Positions 33,705 to 35,391 of a stretch of 35,391 nucleotides of DNA are shown here, one piece after another. The notes under the pieces were generated by a model, which was not told where the DNA came from, did no database searches, and worked only from the letters and a program-made list of their open reading frames with translations. The first letter of the stretch is position 1. Each line of letters begins with the position of its first letter. Source of the DNA: Deltaproteobacteria bacterium (GTDB lineage Bacteria > Desulfobacterota > Binatia > Binatales > Binataceae); the NCBI GenBank assembly GCA_003135855.1, contig PNBD01000015.1, positions 137,444-172,834 of the forward strand, in the 5' to 3' direction. Both the position numbers and the translations under genes were made by a program.

Positions 33705-33767
33705 ATTAGCCAGTTACCGTTTGTCCTCGAACAATTTCATTAGTCAGTTCAATAGTTAGATCGTCAA
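33705..33767 (-). promoter_or_regulatory. Candidate promoter and direct repeats upstream of the extradiol dioxygenase gene
   Basis: Read on the - strand, TTGACG (33767-33762) and ACTAAT (33744-33739) are 17 bases apart and could be -35 and -10 elements. Two copies of AACTRRCTAAT lie here, AACTGACTAAT (33749-33739, over the -10) and AACTGGCTAAT (33715-33705), differing at one base. They may bind a regulator. A third looser copy lies at 34658-34648 before the FAH-family gene. Confidence 0.45.
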
Positions 33768-33783
33768 TGGCTCTACTGAGTGG

Positions 33784-34632
33784 CTATCGAGCCTCAATCC
33801 TGGAATCGGAACCCAGCGCTACCCGGCGAACCGCTTCAGTATCGGTGGGCTGATGGCCAACTTTGTGCGCGGGTGCGGGTGCCTCAGCGACCCGATTGAA
33901 CAACCGTCCAACACCGCTCACTTCTACTTCGACAGTGTCACCAATATTCATCGGCCGCGAATTCTTTGGCGTGCCTGAAAGTATAATGTCGCCCGGCAGC
34001 AGAGTTATGAATCTGCAGAGATCGGCGAGTATGTAGTCGATAGGAAAGATCATTTCCGCGATCGCGCCTTCTTGCACCACCTTACCGTTGATGTAGGTAC
34101 GCAGGGTTGACTTCCGGATGTCGACGCCGCTGACTATGCCCGGCCCGATCGGACAGAAGCCGTCCATCCCCTTCACCCGCAGCATCGAACCGGCGTCCGT
34201 CTCGCGATAGTCCTGGCATCCGACATCATTCGTAGCCGCAAATCCCGCGATGTAGTCCCACGTTTCTTCCCGGCTCACGTTTCGCATCGGCTTGCCGATG
34301 ATCACCCCAACCTCGCCTTCGTAATTGAGATACTTGTGGCCCGCGGGCCGGCAAACCGTGCCGCGATGCGAGTTCAACGCAGTGACCGGCTTCTGGAAAT
34401 AGGTCGGCGTCTCGAGCATCGGCGCCCTGAATTCGACGCGGCGCGATTCGTAGTTGAGATGGATGCACAAAATCTTGCTCGGATTGCACGGCGGAAGGTA
34501 GGTCGCTTCCGCGTCGGCGATGTGCCGGCCGTCGCCGAGCACGAGCCGGTCGCCCGCGGGCCGCACCCACTTGGGCTGTCCCTCGTGCAGGATGCGCCGC
34601 CACTCTTCTCTCGTTCCGGTAAGTACACTCAT
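33784..34632 (-). CDS. Fumarylacetoacetate hydrolase (FAH) family protein
   Basis: A 282-residue protein. The metal-binding triad is in LNYEGEVGVIIGK (E105 and E107) and AATNDVGCQDYRE (D136). VKGMDGFCPIGP and the later SGTPKNSRPMNIGDTVEVEVSGVG are further family blocks. Such enzymes hydrolyse or isomerise 2-oxo acids in meta-cleavage pathways, such as fumarylpyruvate hydrolase or 2-hydroxyhepta-2,4-diene-1,7-dioate isomerase. A Shine-Dalgarno (GGAGAT, - strand, 34644-34639) lies six bases before ATG 34632. It is in the same direction as the extradiol gene, 115 bases ahead of it. The exact reaction cannot be chosen from sequence. Confidence 0.92.
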   Translation of the reverse strand: MSVLTGTREEWRRILHEGQPKWVRPAGDRLVLGDGRHIADAEATYLPPCNPSKILCIHLNYESRRVEFRAPMLETPTYFQKPVTALNSHRGTVCRPAGHKYLNYEGEVGVIIGKPMRNVSREETWDYIAGFAATNDVGCQDYRETDAGSMLRVKGMDGFCPIGPGIVSGVDIRKSTLRTYINGKVVQEGAIAEMIFPIDYILADLCRFITLLPGDIILSGTPKNSRPMNIGDTVEVEVSGVGRLFNRVAEAPAPAHKVGHQPTDTEAVRRVALGSDSRIEAR

Positions 34633-34647
34633 TTGGATATCTCCATG

Positions 34648-34658
34648 ATTACTTAGTT
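34648..34658 (-). promoter_or_regulatory. Loose third copy of the AACTRRCTAAT-type repeat
   Basis: AACTAAGTAAT on the - strand lies 16 bases before the FAH-family ATG. It matches AACTGACTAAT at 9 of 11 positions. The element may be a regulator site or chance. Confidence 0.3.
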
Positions 34659-34677
34659 GCTAGCACTCGAATGCTTT

Positions 34678-35391
34678 TCATCTCAAGCTCTCGATGACCA
34701 GGTTTAACTTCTGCTTGCGTTGATCGGATCGTTCGGATGACGCATCGCCGCTTTTGCCGAGGATGCCATCCACCAATTTTTGCGCGCATTCCTTGGGTGC
34801 GATCGCATTCGCCAACTGATAGTTCCGGGCGCCCGACGCCAGATAGAACCGCTCGTACAATTCGTTGCGGCTTGCAAGAGCGCTGCCGACGAAATCCCAC
34901 GCGAGGCGGAAAATTTGCGCGCGGTCCTCAGCACCGATGTCCTTCGCACCGCGCAAATATCGTCCTATGAGCGGGCGCAGCGTCGGATCGTCGAGCTGCG
35001 AGTGGGTCGGCGCCGCGAGCAGGTTGTGTGATCCGAGCAATGTGATGATTTCGGCCACGCGCGGAAACCAGGTCGGTAGCGCCGCGCGCAGAGCCGCAAG
35101 CGGGCCGCCGTTCGGAAACCATACTCCATTTCCATATTCGAACGCATCTGCTTCCGCGCTGCGGATCGCGGCGCGCGTGAGTTCGGCGTAAGTCCAGATT
35201 TCGCCGAGCATCTGTTTCGCGGCGGGCGAAGCATCGTTGATTGCTTCCGCCATGCGGGTCGCCAGTCCCCAGGCGAATTCGAGCTTGGTCTGCGCGCGAA
35301 TCATTGTCTGCTGCATGATGTTAGGGTACCAGCCAGTCGTCATCACGCTGTTGTAGGCTTCGCGATTCGCGTTGATGAAGACGCGGTCGCG
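34678..35391 (-). CDS. HpaB-like flavin-dependent aromatic monooxygenase, C-terminal part (5' end outside window)
   Basis: The frame is open to base 35391, so only the C-terminal 237 residues are present. The first visible residues are RDRVFINANREAYN. The region then has AWGLATRMAEAIN, ELTRAAIRSAEADAF and PRVAEIITLLGSHNLLAAPT, typical of the C-terminal domain of the 4-hydroxyphenylacetate 3-monooxygenase (HpaB) family. These enzymes use FADH2 from a separate reductase to hydroxylate phenols ortho to the hydroxyl. Its product would be a catechol for the extradiol enzyme downstream. The stop lies 45 bases before the FAH-family start. The substrate is unknown, and members of this family also act on chlorophenols and acyl-CoAs. 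Confidence 0.88.
   Translation of the reverse strand, partial: RDRVFINANREAYNSVMTTGWYPNIMQQTMIRAQTKLEFAWGLATRMAEAINDASPAAKQMLGEIWTYAELTRAAIRSAEADAFEYGNGVWFPNGGPLAALRAALPTWFPRVAEIITLLGSHNLLAAPTHSQLDDPTLRPLIGRYLRGAKDIGAEDRAQIFRLAWDFVGSALASRNELYERFYLASGARNYQLANAIAPKECAQKLVDGILGKSGDASSERSDQRKQKLNLVIESLR

Overview
The window is GC-rich, densely coded DNA (about 60% G+C by eye) from a Gram-negative-type bacterium. ABC-dependent polysaccharide export, a WaaL/Wzy-like protein, an MBOAT acylation module and an aerobic benzoyl-CoA (box) pathway fit a soil or sediment bacterium of a deep proteobacterial, Desulfobacterota or Binatota-like lineage. That placement is inference, since no rRNA or tRNA gene is visible. 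The palindrome GCGATCGC is strikingly frequent. No intergenic stretch exceeds 300 bases, and I saw no RNA gene, insertion sequence, integrase or CRISPR array.

Region 1 (1-20701, all + strand) is a surface-polysaccharide locus. It holds the end of an asparagine-synthase-like gene, eight GT4 glycosyltransferases, one GT2 glycosyltransferase, a GT-C-like membrane protein, two TylF-type and one FkbM-type methyltransferases, an O-antigen ligase/polymerase-like protein, a Wzm/Wzt ABC exporter and a CDP-paratose-2-epimerase-like SDR enzyme. Many junctions overlap as ATGA, GTGA or TGATG, so much of the region is probably a translationally coupled operon. The likely scheme is cytoplasmic assembly, methylation, and export by Wzm/Wzt.

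Region 2 (20771-23340, + strand) is a small cassette: an HprK-like kinase, a PqqD-domain protein and a nucleotidyltransferase-fold protein. The PqqD-like protein carries an internal twin-arginine (Tat) signal followed directly by a six-cysteine tail. The cysteine spacing (C-x6-C-x5-CC-x3-C-x4-C) is that of an inhibitor cystine knot. It looks like a precursor with a built-in recognition domain, and it is the most unusual object in the window.

Region 3 (23221-27553, - strand) is a Dlt-like extracytoplasmic O-acylation module: a flippase-like membrane protein, an MBOAT acyltransferase, a 61-residue membrane peptide ending in FIYIDF (the DltX-type C-terminal motif) and an SGNH/DltD-like protein. 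A CmcJ/GA4-desaturase-like oxygenase lies upstream. The module probably decorates the polysaccharide made by region 1.

Region 4 (27664-35391) is catabolic. It holds an HSL-type esterase, boxR (an XRE helix-turn-helix fused to a shikimate-kinase-like domain) and boxC-boxB behind a consensus-like promoter whose -10 lies inside a GATGCA-N6-TGCATC palindrome. A nearly identical site precedes boxR. Convergent to these is a - strand aromatic-cleavage set: an HpaB-like monooxygenase (cut by the window end), a fumarylacetoacetate-hydrolase-family enzyme and a type I extradiol dioxygenase.
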